From Artocarpus heterophyllus (Eukaryota > Streptophyta > Magnoliopsida > Rosales > Moraceae), in contig CM046345.1 of NCBI GenBank assembly GCA_025403435.1, positions 15,418,160-15,482,159 on the forward strand: a DNA stretch of 64,000 nucleotides, written 5' to 3'. Positions 60,560 through 64,000 of this stretch are shown piece by piece (within the stretch, counting starts at the first letter, position 1; the number at the start of each line of letters is the position of its first letter). Position numbers and translations under genes: made by a program. The notes below the pieces were generated by a model. That model saw nothing but the letters and a program-made list of their open reading frames with translations, was not told the origin of the DNA and did not search any database.

Positions 60560-61095
60560 AAAAAACAGTTCTAACAATAAGTTACAATTGTGAATAGTAT
60601 AAAGCTTTTATATGCTACAGTAAAAAGTTGAAGTGTAAAGCTCCTACGTGCTACAATTTTCAAACTAAAATTGTTAGTTTCAATTGTTCTTTCAAACTGC
60701 CTATAAATTAGAGAAAAATAAAAAATTTCACTCTCAGAATACGTCCGAGGAGAAAACACTGGTGGATTCAATTAGTAATATATTCAAGCATACGATACAT
60801 GAGATCTAGACTTAAATGTATTTAATTTAAATTTCTGTACAAGGCAAAAAGATTCTACTAAAAAAGATGTTCTAAGTATACTTTTATGTACGTTAGCAAT
60901 CATATTATAAAAGGTAATATTCTAATTTTAATTAAGGCTTTGTTTTGTAGCATGTTTCAATTATATTATTCAACTGTTACAGTGTAAAGCTCTCATATGT
61001 TACAATATAAAGTAAAAATAGACTATAATATAAATCTCTCACATGCTATAGCAAATTCGTTCTTTTGGTTCTAACTGTGTTGTCAACATATTGAT
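60560..61095. repeat. Two copies of the dispersed 'AAAGCTCTYATATGYTACA' repeat
   Basis: Copies at about 60560-60710 and 60935-61095. Each contains the core twice, for example 'tataaagcttttatatgctaca' and 'tgtaaagctcctacgtgctaca' in the first, 'tgtaaagctctcatatgttaca' and 'tataaatctctcacatgctata' in the second. Flanks 'tctaac...' and 'gttctaactgtgttgtcaaca' are shared with the copies near 17500. Confidence 0.55.
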
Positions 61096-61439
61096 ATTAT
61101 AATTTTTCCACCCCTTAAGTTTTATTTCCAATATCAGACACATAGAGATAAATTTATTTTCTTTCTTTCCTTATCGTACCAAACAAAGAAAACTAAAATC
61201 CTTTTTTTTTTCTTTTAATTTTTTATCCTTTTTAATTTTTCTCTCCCTCTTATTTTCTCTCCTTCCTGCCATAAACCATCATTTTTTTTATCAATTTTAT
61301 GCCGGTAGTTTTTAAACTGTTTTTTTTTTTAACATATGTTTGTACAAAACATAAATTTTTCTACATTTTATTACAAAATTTTCCCAAACTTTAAGAAGTT
61401 GTTTTTATTTATAAGTTTTAACCACCAAGGAGAGACCAC

Positions 61440-61765
61440 ATCCGTGCCAATGTGTGATTGGGCATTTGAGACATTTTCACGTGCTTTACGACCTTAACCG
61501 ACCCTGACTTTCTCCACATCGCCAACCGCCAAGCCGTTAACTAACTTAAACGGCAGTCTAACGGCGTTAACTTTCAAACGGGACGGAGACAGGACGAAAG
61601 TGGAGTGGGGCCAGAGAGAGAGAGGGGTCCCCACCGCACGCGAGTGGGCAGAGGCCAGACTTAGCCGATGAACGGCAGGGGATGGGCGCACGTGAGTAGC
61701 CGCCTCCTCACGTGCGCTGCGTGCCAAAAACTTCTCTCACCCACACGTCTCTATATCATTTTTTT
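61440..61765. promoter_or_regulatory. Second GC-rich promoter-like island
   Basis: Holds ACGTG motifs near 61479, 61690 and 61711, two 'gttaact' boxes, a (GA)n run at about 61613-61624 and a TATA-like 'ctctatatca' at about 61749. A 77-codon - strand frame in it has no domain. Composition and motifs resemble 57860-58345. No neighbouring exon is readable. Confidence 0.4.
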
Positions 61766-62370
61766 TAAGGCAAAAATAGAACCTTTTTTCTACTTTTTTT
61801 TTAATTCTAAAATTCATTTTTTTAAGCAAAGCGGAAGATTTTAACTCTTGGTGAAAATATTAGAAGCAGGAGCATATATGTTTTTAATAGAATTTTTTTA
61901 GAAAGTGCAACTAAAAGGAAAAAAAATGTTTTAATCAATCGTTTTACATGTTTTAATATGATTTAATCAAATTACATTGAGAAAAAATTTCTATTATTGC
62001 CAATATTTGCAATAATAAATAAAGGCAGAGCTACATAAGGTCGAACATATATATGAAATTTAAAGTTTGAAATTTTGAGATATTATATTTGTCATACCTC
62101 ATATAATATGTAAAATCTTTCAATTTACTTGTATCTAAAATTTGACTAGAATTTTAATTTGCATCTCAGCTCTCTTAACTTATTTGTCTAGCTCCGCTCT
62201 TGAATATATAAGCCCTTAATTTATATTTCTGGTCTACGGTGGGGGGCTTTATTTTTCTCCACCGGTGGAGTGGAATCTAATGGTTCATATTACATCTCAA
62301 TGAGGGTTCACATGGTCTCTTTTACATCAAATTATAGCCGAAAAATATTTTTTAAAAACAATTAAAAATT
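61766..62370. other. AT-rich intergenic DNA
   Basis: No gene or recognisable element. Confidence 0.5.
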
Positions 62371-62560
62371 TCCAAGAGAAATCATTCCACAACCCTCCCC
62401 TTTTGCACCGCCCCAGGGCTTCCAACCTGCAACGAGCCCAGTCCCGTCGCCCTAGACCATCACCGAACTCATACTGCTCCTTCGACGGCGGAGCAAACAT
62501 GGCGGCGCCATCCAACTCCACTCGTTCCTGAGGTAGCTTCCTTGTGAATCCTCTTCAGCT
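62371..62560. other. Short GC-rich patch, no gene called
   Basis: A C-rich segment with 'atggcggcgccatcc' at 62499 that stops after ten codons on the + strand, and a 64-codon - strand frame without domain. It could be a fragment of a gene 5' end. Support is weak. Confidence 0.25.
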
Positions 62561-62924
62561 AAAAAAATTGTCCAAACAAATTTGAGAAACTCAAATCGTC
62601 CCTTCTCTAAAGCCATCAATCAACCGAGCTCCAAGTAAAGAATTTTTCTAAGCTACAGTATGACAATAAAGCGAAGCCAGAAAGCAAATTGCCACAAATT
62701 TACATTTCCTTTAATCCCATCCCTCAATCTCCCACACAACGCTTCAACACATGGAATAAAAATCAATTGAACTTATGAAAATAAAATGTAAAATTCAAAT
62801 TCAGAGACAAATTTGTCATCGTTTCATCTTCAATTTTATAATCAATAACAAACACCTTATATTTAGGAATCTAAAAAAAAATCCCCTATTTCATAAGATA
62901 GCTACCAAAACCCTAATTTCAACG

Positions 62925-63478
62925 GAAGATTTTGATGAAAGGGCCAAAAAAAAATCCTAATTGAATAAATGGCCTTTTTTTTTTTTGAACCAAAAAATAC
63001 GTTTTTCTATGCAGGTAAACTGTCCTAGTTTTTTTCAAAAAAAATAAGGAAAATGACTGTAGCAGGATAAGGAACCTCAAGATGATGAAAAAAAAAACTG
63101 GAACCGTTTTGATATCCAAAAAGTCTTTTTTTTTTTTGCCAAAAACTGTCCAAAAAAATTTGGACCATTTGTCCAAAAAAATTCTCATAAGGCCATTTTT
63201 AAAAATCACCAACAGGAAAAAAAAAATGGAACTGTTTTGATGTCTAAAAAACCTTTTTTTTGTGTCAAAAACTGTCTAAAAAAAAATGGTCTATTTACCA
63301 AAAAAAATTTTTGGCCGGAAGCCCTTTTTAAAAATCCCTCGACTAGGAAGATTTTGACAAAAGGGCAAAAAAAAATTCTAATTAGGTAAATGGTTTCTTT
63401 TTTTTTTAAACAAAAAAAAACGTTTTTTTATACAAGTAAACTGTCTTAATTTTTTTCAAAAAAAATAAGAAAAATGAC
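62925..63478. repeat. Direct repeat of about 130 bp in A/T-tract DNA
   Basis: 'gaagattttgatgaaaggg' at 62925 and 'gaagattttgacaaaaggg' at 63347 each start a parallel stretch ending 'tttcaaaaaaaataaggaaaatgac'. Between them 'tggaac(c/t)gttttgat(a/g)tc' occurs twice (about 63098 and 63225). Probably remains of a tandemly built element; the homopolymers make alignment approximate. Confidence 0.7.
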
Positions 63479-63539
63479 CCAATTTCAACACATATCAAAA
63501 ACTTTGCTAGCGCTGAGTGGGAGTAGTCGTTGAAGCTTG

Positions 63540-63800
63540 CAACGAAGCTCATAGAGGCAGTAGTTGTCGATCTCTTCAGCTTTGGCGATGGTGCGATTTG
63601 GGCGGTGCTTGCAGAGGCGGTAGTCGTCGATCTCCTTGGCATCAGCGCTGACAAGAGTTGGAGTTGCGACGAAGCTTGCGAGCGTGGCGAAAGATTTGTC
63701 GGCGGAGGCAGTAGCCGTAGATCTCCTCGGGATCGGCAATGGCACGAGTCGGAGCATGGCAAGGGACGCGCCGGCGGTGATTTGGCTTGGGCAGGGGTTG
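63540..63800. repeat. GC-rich segment with three internal repeats
   Basis: 'gaggcagtagttgtcgatctc', 'gaggcggtagtcgtcgatctc' and 'gaggcagtagccgtagatctc' begin near 63554, 63614 and 63704. Overlapping frames on both strands are open (60 to 118 codons), which is expected of GC-rich repeats and is not evidence of protein. It may be a decayed captured coding fragment. Confidence 0.6.
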
Positions 63801-64000
63801 AGATTTGTTTTGATATAAATTGATATTAAAAAAGAATGTATAATTTCATATGGTTGGTTTTATTTTAATTTTTATAAATAAAACATTTTGAGTCATTGAT
63901 TTAAAGGTCTATATTTTTTTTCCATAAGACAAAATTTTTTGCCTCATCATAGAATTTCCTGTTTTTATTGAAACTTATAATCTTTAAAATAAAAAAAAAA
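63801..64000. other. AT-rich end of window
   Basis: Nothing recognised. Confidence 0.5.

Noticed and set aside
62499..62531. 'atggcggcgccatcc' as a gene start
   Set aside because: The frame stops after ten codons and no continuation by splicing could be supported.
63406..63762. 118-codon frame (-) and overlapping frames
   Set aside because: Open in several frames on both strands because of GC-rich internal repeats, and its tail is a homopolymer translation.
1..64000. tRNA, rRNA, CRISPR or bacterial-type operons
   Set aside because: No cloverleaf genes, rRNA segments or spaced identical repeats of CRISPR type were recognised; the phased palindromes are LTR-borne and degenerate.

Overview
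This is nuclear DNA from a flowering plant, most likely a dicot. It is very AT-rich with long homopolymer runs, is packed with Ty1/copia and Ty3/gypsy retrotransposon remains, carries Tourist-type MITEs, and holds one gene with 17 small spliced exons. A run of exactly 100 Ns (6914-7013) marks a scaffold gap. I cannot name the species.

Only one convincing host gene is present: a plant ALC1/CHD1L-type SNF2 chromatin remodeler (Arabidopsis CHR10 type) on the + strand, 21802-28998. I rebuilt 17 exons that keep one open frame of 886 codons. The order is two RecA-like helicase lobes, a charged linker and a C-terminal macro domain. The second exon is only 8 nt long and lies inside the Walker A region.

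Layout. 1-8.2 kb: AT-rich intergenic DNA with MITE relics and a CT/GC-rich patch. 8.2-14.6 kb: a nearly complete but dead copia element on the - strand with two 468-bp LTRs. 15-18 kb: unclassified repeats and a 975-bp Harbinger-like element around a GC-rich insert. 18.1-21.1 kb: a collapsed gypsy element (-). 21.1-21.65 kb: a Tourist MITE that ends 150 bp before the start codon of the remodeler gene. 21.8-29.2 kb: the gene. 29.4-37.1 kb: a decayed copia element (-) interrupted by a 156-bp MITE and by a putative solo LTR that itself holds another Tourist MITE. 37.1-48.1 kb: a complete 9.6-kb copia element (+) with about 2-kb LTRs and a GTTGG target duplication, inserted in a reversed LTR of its own family. 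50-56 kb: further copia remains, one LTR being split by a solo LTR with an AATAT duplication. 56-64 kb: tandem duplications, two GC-rich promoter-like islands, a 0.78-kb hairpin element and low-complexity repeats.

The most unusual signal is an array of 16-bp near-palindromes (consensus close to GATCGGCCTGCCGATC) repeated every 21-22 bp. It occurs four units at a time in every LTR of the 2-kb-LTR copia family, just upstream of the LTR TATA box, and again in about nine units in that element's untranslated leader. The spacing holds while the spacer sequence does not, as expected for protein sites on one face of the helix.
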